This document shows, one piece after another, positions 56,690-64,000 of a stretch of 64,000 bases of DNA. Both the position numbers and the translations under genes were made by a program. The notes beneath the pieces were generated by a model. That model was not told the DNA's origin and made no database searches. It saw nothing but the letters and a program-made list of their open reading frames with translations. The DNA is taken from positions 25,884 through 89,883 of the forward strand of contig NZ_JAECZA010000289.1 in the NCBI RefSeq assembly GCF_016056275.1, given 5' to 3'. The stretch comes from Dendronalium phyllosphericum CENA369 (GTDB lineage Bacteria; Cyanobacteriota; Cyanobacteriia; Cyanobacteriales; Nostocaceae). Each line of letters begins with the position of its first letter. The first letter of the stretch is position 1.

Positions 56690-57430
56690 ATGCTTGAGAA
56701 TCTGCAAACCCAACTTTATCAATTAGAACAATTTGCCAATACCCTAGTTGCTTACCAACTAACGCACCTCAGCTTGCTTAGTATCGGCATCATTTTTACA
56801 GCTGGCTTACTCACTAGCCTGACTCCCTGTATGCTTTCCATGCTGCCAATTACTATCGGCTATATCGGTGGTTATGAAGCAAAAAGCCGCTTAGAAGCAG
56901 CAGCTCAATCAACATGGTTTGCTTTAGGACTAGCAACTACACTAGCAGGGCTAGGCATCATAGCAGCTTTTGTCGGAAAAGTCTACGGCCAAGTGGGAAT
57001 TGGTTTGCCGATTATCGTTAGCATCATCGCTATTCTCATGGGGCTGAACTTATTAGAAGCGCTACCTTTGCAATTTCCATCCCTAGGCGAAACGAATTGG
57101 ATTTCCCAAGATTTACCAAAAGCAGTGCGTTCCTATGCCATAGGCTTGACTTTTGGGTTAGTGGCATCCCCTTGTAGCACACCTGTTTTAGCCAGCTTAC
57201 TAGGTTGGGTTGCTAGTACGCAAGACTTAATTCTAGGCGCTGTTTTGCTACTGTCGTATACAGCAGGATATGTCGCCCCATTAATTTTGGCAGGTACTTT
57301 TACTGCTGGAATTAAAAAACTATTGGAATTGCGTCGCTGGTCTGGTTGGATTAATCCAGTTAGCGGGGCGCTGTTGGTAGGATTCGGTGTATTTTCCTTA
57401 GTTTCGCGGATTCCTTTGGGAAGTTTTTAA
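56690..57430 (+). CDS. ccdA: Cytochrome c biogenesis protein CcdA
   Basis: CcdA carries reducing equivalents across the thylakoid membrane to keep apocytochrome haem-binding cysteines reduced. The 246-residue protein has six spans. The first conserved cysteine is in TSLTPCMLSMLPITIGYIGG, and the second in LTFGLVASPCSTPVLASLLG. Both are present. It is followed after 3 bp by ccs1, forming the system II cytochrome c assembly unit. Confidence 0.95.
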   Translation: MLENLQTQLYQLEQFANTLVAYQLTHLSLLSIGIIFTAGLLTSLTPCMLSMLPITIGYIGGYEAKSRLEAAAQSTWFALGLATTLAGLGIIAAFVGKVYGQVGIGLPIIVSIIAILMGLNLLEALPLQFPSLGETNWISQDLPKAVRSYAIGLTFGLVASPCSTPVLASLLGWVASTQDLILGAVLLLSYTAGYVAPLILAGTFTAGIKKLLELRRWSGWINPVSGALLVGFGVFSLVSRIPLGSF

Positions 57431-57433
57431 TCA

Positions 57434-58840
57434 ATGACAACAGAAAATTCAACGTCCATAGAATCAAGTTGGTGGTCAGTACCCGGACGATTCTTGCGGC
57501 GAGAGTTTTTGCCTGTACTGACAAATTTACAATTAGCGATCGCACTACTACTATTAATCGCTCTTTTTAGCGTCAGTGGTACTGTAATTGAGCAAGGTGA
57601 ATCACCAGCATTCTATCAAGCAAATTACCCAGAACATCCCGCCTTGTTTGGTTTTCTGACTTGGAAAGTTATTCAAGTAGTTGGGTTAGACCACGTATAC
57701 CGTACTTGGTGGTTTTTAGGATTACTAATCTTATTTGGTACTAGCCTAACTGCTTGTACCTTTACTCGCCAGTTACCAGCCCTAAAAGCTGCCCGTCGCT
57801 GGAAATATTACGAAGAACCGCGACAATTTCAAAAATTAGCTTTGAGTGCAGAACTAGAGAATGGTTCTGTAGATTCCTTAAAAGAAATATTACAAAAGCG
57901 TCGTTATAAAGTTTTTCAAGAACAAGACGGTATTCTCTACGCCCGTAAAGGAATAATCGGACGTATCGGCCCGATTGTAGTTCATGTGGGCATCGTCACT
58001 ATTCTACTGGGGGGAATTTGGGGAGCGATGACAGGATTTGTTGCCCAAGAAATGGTAGCTAGTGGCGATACATTTCAGGTGAAAAATATTATAGATGCAG
58101 GGCCTTGGGCAGATTCCCAAGTTTTAAAAGATTGGTCTGTAAAAGTTAATCGTTTTTGGATTGACTATACTCCAACTGGTGGAATTGACCAATTTTATTC
58201 AGATATGTCTGTCTTGAATAATCAAGGACAGGAAGTAGATCGTAAAAAGATTTTTGTGAATCAACCCTTGCGTTATCGCGGCGTAACTTTTTATCAAACT
58301 GATTGGGGCATTGCTGCTGTTCAGATTCAATTCAACAATAGTCCCATTTTTCAACTGCCAATGGCATCACTGGATACCAAAGGCAGAGGACGTATTTGGG
58401 GAAGTTGGATTCCCACTAAACCAGATTTGAGCGCAGGTGTCTCGCTGATAGCCAAAGACTTGCAAGGCATGGTGTTAATTTACGATTCCACAGGTAAATT
58501 GGTTGATACTGTGCGTAAAGGAATGTCTACCCAAGTTAATGGTGTAACGCTGAAAATTCTCGATGTGATTGGCAGTACTGGGTTACAAATTAAATCCGAT
58601 CCAGGTATACCTATAGTTTACTCAGGGTTTGCCGTGCTGATGTTGGGTACGGTGATGAGTTACTTCTCTCATTCTCAAATTTGGGCGTTGCAACAAGGCG
58701 ATAAATTCTACGTAGGTGGTAAAACCAATCGTGCCCAAGTTGCTTTTGAACGAGAAGTTTTGGAAATTTTGGAACAAACGACTTCTCAGCTAGAAAGTGA
58801 GGCAGTTATAAGTGCAGAGTTAGGAGTTAAAAATCCATAA
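57434..58840 (+). CDS. ccs1: Cytochrome c biogenesis protein Ccs1 (ResB)
   Basis: The 468-residue protein is the ResB-like partner of CcsA for haem ligation. The N-terminal spans have [20 protein letters not shown] then [15 protein letters not shown]. The lumenal part contains [20 protein letters not shown] and [21 protein letters not shown] final span is near 395-412 ([20 protein letters not shown]). Gene order ccdA-ccs1 is standard in cyanobacteria; ccsA is not in this window. Confidence 0.94.
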   Translation: MTTENSTSIESSWWSVPGRFLRREFLPVLTNLQLAIALLLLIALFSVSGTVIEQGESPAFYQANYPEHPALFGFLTWKVIQVVGLDHVYRTWWFLGLLILFGTSLTACTFTRQLPALKAARRWKYYEEPRQFQKLALSAELENGSVDSLKEILQKRRYKVFQEQDGILYARKGIIGRIGPIVVHVGIVTILLGGIWGAMTGFVAQEMVASGDTFQVKNIIDAGPWADSQVLKDWSVKVNRFWIDYTPTGGIDQFYSDMSVLNNQGQEVDRKKIFVNQPLRYRGVTFYQTDWGIAAVQIQFNNSPIFQLPMASLDTKGRGRIWGSWIPTKPDLSAGVSLIAKDLQGMVLIYDSTGKLVDTVRKGMSTQVNGVTLKILDVIGSTGLQIKSDPGIPIVYSGFAVLMLGTVMSYFSHSQIWALQQGDKFYVGGKTNRAQVAFEREVLEILEQTTSQLESEAVISAELGVKNP

Positions 58841-58849
58841 GAGGATGGG

Positions 58850-59050
58850 CAGATAGGAGCAATGGGGGATAGCGAACCCAAGAGATAGGGGAGGCAGTGC
58901 GTTGCGGAGGACAGTTGCGTGGGCGGGTTCCCCGACTTGAGCAAACTGTCCGTTGAGGTTTTCTCCGTTGTAGCAACTGCTGTGGATAAGAGTAATTTCT
59001 GCACCCGTCTTTTTCACCTCTGCCCCTCCGCCCCTTCAGCTTTCCCTGCT
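58850..59050. repeat. Repeat-bearing gap between ccs1 and pstS
   Basis: The region holds GGGCGGGTTCCCCGACTTG, the TGCGTTGCGGAGGACAGTTG unit, and a partial complement CAAACTGTCCGTTG at about 58943. These belong to the same short GC-rich repeat class as 6001-6040 and 22285. No gene is supported. Confidence 0.45.
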
Positions 59051-59061
59051 TTCGAGTTAAT

Positions 59062-60111
59062 ATGTCTGTTCAAATTCCATTCAAGCGCCAAGCTTGCTTT
59101 TTACCCCTAATTGTTCTTTCACTGAGTGTTACTTCCTGCGATGGACACTCTAGAAACACTAAGAATGTTTCGTTAGTTGGTGCTGGGGCAAGTTTTCCTG
59201 CGCCTTTGTACCAGCGTTGGCTTTTAGATTACAACCAGGAACATCCTAATGTGGAAATTAACTATCAATCGATAGGCAGCGGTGCTGGAGTGCAACATTT
59301 CATCAATGGTACTGTAGACTTTGCAGCCAGTGATGTTGCAATTACAAAACAACAAGCAGCTCAAATCAAACGGGGAGCAATTGCTTTACCCATAACTGCT
59401 GGTTCTATAGTGCTGGCTTACAATCTAAATGTATCAAATGGTCTGAAGCTACCTCGCCAAGTCTACCAAGATATCTTCTTAGGAAAAATTAAAAACTGGA
59501 ATAATCCTAAAATAGCTTTAGCTAATCCGGGGTTGAACTTGCCTAATATACCGATTGTAGTTGTATATCGAACTGATGGTAGTGGCACTACAAGCGTGAT
59601 GACACAACACCTGAGTGCTATCAGTCCGGAATGGAAAAGCAAAGTTGGTGCTGGGAAAGCTATAGCGTGGCCTGTGGGAATTGGGGCAAAGGGCAACGAA
59701 GGCGTTACCGCCCAGATTCAACAGATTCCAGGAGCTATTGGCTATGTGGAGTATGTCTACGCTACACGCAATAAACTATCTATGGCTGCTTTAGAAAATA
59801 AATCTGGTAGGTACGTCATACCAACACCAGAATCAGCAGCCAAAACTTTGGAAGCAGTGAAATTGCCCCCCGATAACTTGATTGCTTTTATCACCGATCC
59901 GATGGGCGCTCAGTCTTACCCCATTGTTACTTACACTTGGCTTTTAACTTATGAGCAATATCCAGATCCAGCTAAAGCCCAAGCATTGAAAAACTTTATT
60001 AACTGGGCTTTGACTAAGGGGCAAAAGTCTAGTTTAGAACTGGGATATCTTCCCTTATCTAAAAAAGTTGTGGTTCAAGTGCAGTCTGCGGCAAATAAGA
60101 TTGCCAAATAA
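59062..60111 (+). CDS. pstS: Phosphate ABC transporter substrate-binding lipoprotein
   Basis: PstS binds phosphate outside the cell membrane and delivers it to PstCAB. The 349-residue protein has a lipoprotein signal ending LSVTSC (lipidated cysteine at about residue 30). The phosphate-binding fold then reads VSLVGAGASFPAPLYQRWLL; YQSIGSGAGVQHFINGTVDF (phosphate-contacting S and G); FAASDVAIT; and IVVVYRTDGSGTTSVMTQHL. All binding motifs are intact. The permease genes pstCAB are not adjacent. Confidence 0.94.
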   Translation: MSVQIPFKRQACFLPLIVLSLSVTSCDGHSRNTKNVSLVGAGASFPAPLYQRWLLDYNQEHPNVEINYQSIGSGAGVQHFINGTVDFAASDVAITKQQAAQIKRGAIALPITAGSIVLAYNLNVSNGLKLPRQVYQDIFLGKIKNWNNPKIALANPGLNLPNIPIVVVYRTDGSGTTSVMTQHLSAISPEWKSKVGAGKAIAWPVGIGAKGNEGVTAQIQQIPGAIGYVEYVYATRNKLSMAALENKSGRYVIPTPESAAKTLEAVKLPPDNLIAFITDPMGAQSYPIVTYTWLLTYEQYPDPAKAQALKNFINWALTKGQKSSLELGYLPLSKKVVVQVQSAANKIAK

Positions 60112-60206
60112 TTGGAGACTGGGAATAAGGAACTTCCAAATAAATTCTCCCTTGTCCCCGCGTCCCCGCGTCAGTCTAAATGATAAGTCTTTAAACGGAC
60201 ATGATA

Positions 60207-60611
60207 TTAGATGAGATCCTTCTGATGTCGCACTTCGATAACGGTATGAACGTTACCACGGGGGGTAAAGTCTGCTTTTACGATGACTTCTAAAGGATCG
60301 CAAGCCGCAACAAAATCATCCAAAATTTGATTTGCTGATTCTTCGTGGGAAATATAGCGATCGCGGTAACTGTTAATGTAAAGCTTAAGCGCTTTCAACT
60401 CCACTACCCGTTCGTTGGGCACATAGGTAATATAAATTGTGGCAAAGTCCGGATAGCCAGAAAATGGGCATTTACAGGTAAATTCTGGCAATGTAATGTT
60501 GATATCGTATCGCCTTCCCACACGCGGATTTGGAAATGTAATTAGTTCTCCTTCCGCAATCTCGCGTTCGCCGTATTTGATTTCTTGGGTTGGTAATTTG
60601 TTAGTTGTCAT
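60207..60611 (-). CDS. queF: NADPH-dependent 7-cyano-7-deazaguanine reductase
   Basis: QueF reduces preQ0 to preQ1 in queuosine synthesis. The short (134-residue) unimodular type has the catalytic cysteine in LPEFTCKCPFSGYPDFATI, the substrate-binding VVELKALKLYINSYRDR, and the final glutamate/histidine region VHTVIEVRHQK. The 5' leader overlaps heptamer repeats, and I see no preQ1 riboswitch there. With tsaD and yrdC-type genes it adds to the tRNA-modification content. Confidence 0.95.
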   Translation of the reverse strand: MTTNKLPTQEIKYGEREIAEGELITFPNPRVGRRYDINITLPEFTCKCPFSGYPDFATIYITYVPNERVVELKALKLYINSYRDRYISHEESANQILDDFVAACDPLEVIVKADFTPRGNVHTVIEVRHQKDLI

Positions 60612-60630
60612 GTGTTAGTTGTCAGTTGTC

Positions 60631-60658
60631 GTACAGACGCGATGAATCGCATTTGTAC
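60631..60658. repeat. REP-like palindrome near queF
   Basis: GTACAGACGCGAT and ATCGCATTTGTAC form an imperfect 28-base palindrome. It is of the same class as those at 5980 and 50016, and is flanked by GTTAGTTGTCAG-type heptamers. It lies 20 bp upstream of the queF start. Confidence 0.75.
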
Positions 60659-60758
60659 AAGAGTTAATAGTCATTATTCTTCCTCATCTCCCTTATCTCC
60701 CCTAGCTCCCTCATCTCCCTCATCTCCCCCAGTTTCCCCTGCTCCTCTCCCTTTCTGC

Positions 60759-61154
60759 CTACTCCTGTTCCCAGTCTGGACAATTCTCATCATCCCATCC
60801 ATGAGGATGCATGGCGCAAACTAACAAGTTACCACCATACACATGACCGTGGTAATTATTACAACCTATACAAGCAGCATTTTTTTCCGGCGTGGGTTCG
60901 ATTGAATAGGGAAAGCCAGGATCTACATCTGCGACAAGGTCTTCTATTTCCCCATAAACTTCTAAAAGCGGTTCGGTAAAATCTTGTATATACTGGTCAA
61001 TTTCCGTGGCAATGGTATTTTGAAATTGTTCGGTAAATTCTTCCGTGAGTTCAACAAAGCTTTCTACCATTTCACCCATACCCAGGAAGAAGCGCTCTAC
61101 CTCATCAGCCACTGTTTCTACGATTTCCACTAAATCTTTTTGCCATTGTTCCAT
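60759..61154 (-). CDS. Conserved cyanobacterial protein with cysteine-histidine C-terminus
   Basis: From the ATG at 61154 the protein has 131 residues. The first 80 are a long amphipathic helix (MEQWQKDLVEIVETVADEVE and further E-, V- and F-rich turns) that could form a coiled coil. The C-terminal 50 hold a probable metal site: ACIGCNNYHGHVYGG, LVCAMHPHGWDDENCPDWE. The cysteines and histidines (CxxC, C..HxH.., C) suggest zinc or iron binding. Proteins like this are widely conserved in cyanobacteria without a function. The frame continues upstream to 61232. Confidence 0.65.
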   Translation of the reverse strand: MEQWQKDLVEIVETVADEVERFFLGMGEMVESFVELTEEFTEQFQNTIATEIDQYIQDFTEPLLEVYGEIEDLVADVDPGFPYSIEPTPEKNAACIGCNNYHGHVYGGNLLVCAMHPHGWDDENCPDWEQE

Positions 61155-61310
61155 AAACTTGACGGCCTTACTGGCTATAAACAGGACGCTTAGTGCTTCC
61201 TGAACTAAAGCACTAGAGTACACCCTAGGCAATGTATATTATAAAGTTTTTGCGTGTCACGTTATGCCAAAATGCTGTTTGCTGCTGTATTCAAGATAAA
61301 AAGTTACTTT

Positions 61311-61694
61311 TTACTTGTCGTTTTGCAGTCGTCTTAATTCTTCTTGTAGCTCCACTACTCGATCGCGCAATTCAGTTACGTTTTCTTTTGAAGCTTTTTT
61401 CACCGTTGGTTCTTCGTCTTCCTCTAAGATTTCGATGCGACGAGGTTCAGAAGGAGGTGTTTTTTCAGGGGTTTCACCAGATGCTTGCTGCTGTTGAGCT
61501 TGCTTCATCATGTCTTCGACGAAGCGACGGGCTTCTTCTGTGTTCATTTCGCCCCGCGCCACCATTTCGTCTGCCAGTTTTTGGACTTGCGATCGCAGTT
61601 CTGCTAATTTCCCTCCTGCTTTTTCACCCGCATAGGAAGCTAAACCTACACCAAGGTAAAAAGCTTTTTGAACAATATCTCCAAAACCAGGCAT
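61311..61694 (-). CDS. Phasin-like coiled-coil protein
   Basis: The 127-residue protein begins MPGFGDIVQKAFYLGVGLAS, a phasin-like hydrophobic helix. A charged coiled coil follows (AGGKLAELRSQVQKLADEMV; TEEARRFVEDMMKQAQ), then an acidic/proline linker (about 75-100) and a second coiled coil at the C-terminus (ELRDRVVELQEELRRLQ). Phasin-family annotations are common for this cyanobacterial type; PHA binding is not established. It lies immediately downstream of the SRP RNA gene on the same strand. Confidence 0.7.
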   Translation of the reverse strand: MPGFGDIVQKAFYLGVGLASYAGEKAGGKLAELRSQVQKLADEMVARGEMNTEEARRFVEDMMKQAQQQQASGETPEKTPPSEPRRIEILEEDEEPTVKKASKENVTELRDRVVELQEELRRLQNDK

Positions 61695-61719
61695 TGCCGC
61701 TGAACGCTCCTAAAAATAG

Positions 61720-61817
61720 GGCGACCCGGAGACTACGCCTACCACAAGCATCCCGTATTGCTGCTACCTTCCGGTTCTGACAAAGTTTAGGCGTTGCAGT
61801 CGCATAGATCCAGGTCT
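61720..61817 (-). ncRNA. ffs: Signal recognition particle RNA (small bacterial type)
   Basis: Read on the minus strand, the centre contains the invariant SRP helix-8 core GTCAGAACCGGAAGGTAGCA followed by GCAATACGGG. This is the Ffh-binding asymmetric loop and GGAA tetraloop. The closing outer stem is GACCTGG (61810-61816) with CCGGGTC (61723-61729), and an inner stem pairs AACGCCTA with TAGGCGT. A short GC/T-rich end (CGCCCTATTTTTA) resembles a terminator. The length of about 98 nt is normal for bacteria lacking the Alu domain. Confidence 0.92.
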
Positions 61818-61851
61818 ATAAACAGCATAACATCAAATTTCCGTAAGTGTG

Positions 61852-62118
61852 TTATTCGACTACAATTTTCCATTCGTAAAGTTGATAGTTAACGCAGCCA
61901 TTTTTTACTAGTGGGTCATCAGCTACAATTGCTTCTGCTTTGGCCATTGAAGCGGCTTCAAACAGCAACATGCCTCCACCGAATTGTGCCCAATAGCCTG
62001 ACCGTGCTTTGTGTCCTTTGGCAATTAATTCTCGAACGTAGGCTTTGTGGGCAGGTACGTGTAAGTCAAAGGTGGATTTATCGACTTTACCTTCTTCAAT
62101 TTTCACAAACCAAGGCAT
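61852..62118 (-). CDS. YciI-family protein
   Basis: From the ATG at 62118 the protein has 88 residues (MPWFVKIEEGKVDKSTF). It has the YciI ferredoxin-like fold with AHKAYVRELIAKGHKARSGYW and a conserved aspartate region in AIVADDPLVKNG. The family is named for YciI, with weak or unknown hydrolytic activity. The upstream extension to 62163 is proline-rich and unlikely. It lies upstream of the SRP RNA on the same strand. Confidence 0.85.
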   Translation of the reverse strand: MPWFVKIEEGKVDKSTFDLHVPAHKAYVRELIAKGHKARSGYWAQFGGGMLLFEAASMAKAEAIVADDPLVKNGCVNYQLYEWKIVVE

Positions 62119-62275
62119 TTTGCTGGCAACCTCAAATGGGGACGCGGGGAGTGGGGGACGCAAAGACGCGGAGATAAGGGAGAAATTTTATGCTCCGTTA
62201 TGAACGATAATTTATGGAGAACTGTATTGTAAATATAGTTGTAGTATTTTAATTCTTGTCTCGTAACTCCTTGGA

Positions 62276-62818
62276 ATGAGCCGTTTTTTTATTGCCTTGC
62301 TACCGCCGCAGGACATTCAAGAGTACGCCAACCAAATCAAGCAGTACTTTGCTGAGAATTATGCTAGTCGCCACGCGCAAAAGTCTCCGCCACATGTGAC
62401 ACTGCAACCGCCTTTTGAATGGGTAGATAATAATGTGTCAGTTTTGGAAGCATCTTTGAGCGAGTTTGCTAGCAAACAAAAGTCATTACCTATGACACTT
62501 AGCGGGTTTGCGGCCTTTCCTCCTCGTGTCATATATATAGATGTAGTGAAAACTCCCGAACTGTTGAGCTTGCAAGCAGATTTAATGAATCATCTAGAAG
62601 CCAGCTTAGGAATTGTGGATGAAGTTGGGAAAAAGCGTCCTTTTGCACCACACATGACAGTTGCGTTTCGGGATTTAACGAGGCAGAACTTTAAAGCGGC
62701 TTGGCCGGAGTTTGAAAATCGGCAGTTGTATTTTGAGTTTACGGCTGACAAATTAACCCTGTTGATTCACGATGGTAGACGCTGGAATATTAAATCGGAG
62801 TTTGCATTTTTGTCTTAG
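62276..62818 (+). CDS. thpR: RNA 2',3'-cyclic phosphodiesterase (2H family)
   Basis: The 180-residue protein has the two HxT/S motifs of the 2H phosphoesterases: SPPHVTLQPPF near residue 42 and FAPHMTVAFRDL near residue 126. It starts FFIALLPPQDIQ, the typical N-strand. These enzymes hydrolyse 2',3'-cyclic phosphate ends of RNA and may seal 2'-5' links in vitro. It follows the YciI gene divergently. Confidence 0.9.
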   Translation: MSRFFIALLPPQDIQEYANQIKQYFAENYASRHAQKSPPHVTLQPPFEWVDNNVSVLEASLSEFASKQKSLPMTLSGFAAFPPRVIYIDVVKTPELLSLQADLMNHLEASLGIVDEVGKKRPFAPHMTVAFRDLTRQNFKAAWPEFENRQLYFEFTADKLTLLIHDGRRWNIKSEFAFLS

Positions 62819-62863
62819 AGTAGTTGAGCGATCGCTTTAAACTAAAAGAGCGATCGCATTTTG

Positions 62864-63070
62864 TTATAATCCTTTTTTCTGTTTTTTGTTTTGCAAGCTG
62901 CGAATTTTGACCAGCACTGGAATATATTGTTGAATTATCCAGGTTAACGCCTCAATGTTTGAATTACCTTGGTCAATGCGGATTTTAGCTTGGAAGCCAA
63001 TTAGAAAGATTTGCAGACTCAGCAATAAAGCAATAGTTTTGCCGAGAATATCTTGACGCTTGCTTTGCAT
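62864..63070 (-). CDS. Small hypothetical protein with one hydrophobic segment
   Basis: From the ATG at 63070 a 68-residue frame reads MQSKRQDILGKTIALLLSLQ, with one hydrophobic segment (about 9-27) and a basic end SLQNKKQKKG. Nothing identifies it. The upstream extension of the frame is formed by a repeat (ACGCAAAGGACACAAAG units at 63193-63215), so it is not native. Function unknown. Confidence 0.4.
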   Translation of the reverse strand: MQSKRQDILGKTIALLLSLQIFLIGFQAKIRIDQGNSNIEALTWIIQQYIPVLVKIRSLQNKKQKKGL

Positions 63071-63179
63071 TTGTTTGTACCCCAAAGAGTTGATAGATAC
63101 AGGTTCTCTTTGGGGTTGTGACCCTAATATCAATTCTGTATGAAGATGCGCTAAACCATATTGAAGTACAAGAAATAAG

Positions 63180-63230
63180 AAAGAGAAACGAACCGCAAAG
63201 GACGCAAAGGACACAAAGAAAAGAAGAAAT
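63180..63230. repeat. AAGGACACAAAG-type short repeat cluster
   Basis: Units GAACCGCAAAGGACGCAAAG and GGACACAAAGAAAAGAAG occur in tandem. The same family appears after gmk (3086) and near 22238. The surrounding plus-strand frame (63118-63363) is built on this repeat and is not a gene. Confidence 0.55.
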
Positions 63231-63563
63231 GAAGTTAAAAGGGTTTGGCGCAGCCTTACAAAGAAATGGTATAACCCTAAGCAAATACCCTAATCTCGGT
63301 GAAAATGCTTTAAAATCTGGATTTAATAAGTCTGGTGTGGATGTGGGGCGATGGTGGAAATAATTCGTACCTCGGCTTCGCTCGGCAACCTAATTCGTAA
63401 TTTAAGAGACTTAGATTTAACTTGCATCTATAGCCTGATTTTGGTCAATTGGTATAAGCAGATGCAGGATCTATAGTTTTAAGCGAAGTGCGATCGCCAT
63501 TCTAAAAACTGCGATCGCCCAGATTAGTTTTTCCTACAGAATACTAAGCGATCGCATAACTCA

Positions 63564-63809
63564 TTATCTCTGCTCTGAGCGCTTAGAAAGATATTCATCT
63601 ATAGTCATTGACTTACCATCTCTATACTCAGCGCGAACTGCTTGAATTTCTGAGAGTGTTTGTGCATCATCTTCATACAATGCTTCTTCAGCTTCAAAAA
63701 TTTGTTGCTCAATTAGCTCCTGAAGTTGACGTTTTTCTGTCAAATCAAAGGAAGATATTGCTTATGCTAAAACTTCCAAGGAGAGTTGTAGTTTCACAAT
63801 AGCTGGCAT
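63564..63809 (-). pseudogene. Antitoxin-like gene with one in-frame stop
   Basis: From an ATG at 63807-63809 the frame reads MPAIVKLQLSLEVLA, a TAA at 63762-63764, then AISSFDLTEKRQLQELIEQQ and further charged helix (EAEEALYEDDAQTLSEIQAV, then RAEYRDGKSMTIDEYLSKRS) to the stop at 63564. All 82 codons stay in one frame, and a single CAA-to-TAA change would explain the break. The pattern resembles small cyanobacterial antitoxin proteins (EIQAVRAEYRxG...EYL). No intact toxin partner adjoins it in the remaining 190 bp of window. Confidence 0.7.
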
Positions 63810-64000
63810 TTTTTATCCTAGTGGGTGTGTTTTTTTCGTACTTTGACACCATTATGTTGATTTTAACGGCTACTGGGTATTGAGAAAACTCTTTCCCAAT
63901 CTCTTTTACAAACTGCGATCGCCTACCCATCCAGTGTTATCGTCAAAAATATTAGGATTCCTCATCAACATCGCAACACTTATAAGTAATATTCTAATAT

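Noticed and set aside
60612..60700. A preQ1 riboswitch before queF
   Set aside because: The leader is made of heptamer repeats and a REP-like palindrome. No preQ1 hairpin and A-rich tail pattern was found.
61232..61780. A plus-strand frame of about 180 codons across the phasin-like and SRP RNA genes
   Set aside because: It is the complement of a better-supported gene and of the SRP RNA. Its translation is low-complexity and cysteine-rich without motifs.
63118..63363. Plus-strand frame with an RTQRTQRKEE run
   Set aside because: It is built on the AAGGACACAAAG repeat, which gives such runs in any frame.
21185..63809. Stop-codon reassignment of TAA to explain the in-frame stops
   Set aside because: TAA ends many intact genes here (for example at 791-793, 21190-21192 and 48709-48711), so decay is the better explanation.
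1..64000. CRISPR arrays, transposases, integrases
   Set aside because: No regularly spaced direct repeats of 25-40 bp and no transposase or integrase motifs were seen on either strand.

Overview
The window is chromosomal DNA of a filamentous, probably heterocyst-forming cyanobacterium (order Nostocales; Nostoc, Calothrix, Scytonema or Tolypothrix type). The evidence is a psaF-psaJ-psaL photosystem I cluster, Tic22-like, CcdA/Ccs1 and sucrose-synthesis-type genes, very frequent HIP1 octamers (GCGATCGC), heptameric STRR-type repeats between genes, REP-like palindromes built on ACAGACGCGAT, and a PEP-CTERM protein. Base composition is moderately AT-rich. The placement rests on gene content and gene order, not on a search.

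Layout. 0-2 kb: a DUF2281-type/PIN toxin-antitoxin pair and a decayed ABC-transporter ATPase. 2-6 kb: remA-like and gmk, the divergent psaF-psaJ-psaL cluster (psaJ is only 49 codons) and tsaD. 6-16 kb: a hydrolase, an ACT-domain protein, two related GNAT acetyltransferases, tRNA-Pro(TGG), Tic22-like, prmC, a YrdC/Sua5 protein, a degenerate histidine kinase and an APC permease. 16-20 kb: pdhB-secD-secF. 20-22 kb: a toxin-antitoxin patch (XRE regulator, hicB with a broken hicA, a PIN/RHH pair). 22-29 kb: hemB, prfC, a TPR/M48-like membrane protein that has lost its zinc ligands, and an RRM RNA-binding protein. 30-36 kb: a GT4 sucrose-phosphate-synthase-like enzyme, an MscS channel, a PEP-CTERM protein, an RqcH/NFACT protein and aspartoacylase.

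36.9-45.4 kb: an SbcD-like nuclease subunit, then a compact three-gene operon: a giant SF1 helicase with a damaged nuclease tail, a trypsin-like protease behind helical effector-associated-type domains, and an unrecognised 362-residue protein. This is the best candidate for a little-described conflict/defence system here. A second NTPase of conflict type, an HTH-NACHT protein with an NCH2-like tail, lies at 52.7-55.1 kb.

45.6-64 kb: cysH, a 34-residue membrane peptide gene with its own terminator, a SRPBCC protein, rubredoxin, an HI0933-type flavoprotein, a CAP-domain protein, an RNase D-like exonuclease, a cysteine-less rhodanese fused to an LEA-like repeat tail, an OmpR-type response regulator, ccdA-ccs1, pstS, queF, a phasin-like protein, the SRP RNA gene, a YciI protein and thpR. 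The right end has an antitoxin-like gene broken by one in-frame stop.

Housekeeping functions dominate: tRNA modification (tsaD, yrdC-type, queF), protein export (secDF, SRP RNA), translation quality control (prfC, prmC, rqcH), tetrapyrrole synthesis (hemB), photosystem I and cytochrome c assembly. These are interspersed with conflict-type modules in several states of decay. A dispersed repeat of about 160 bp occurs twice in opposite orientation (11.9 and 33.8 kb); its second copy supplies the end of the PEP-CTERM reading frame.
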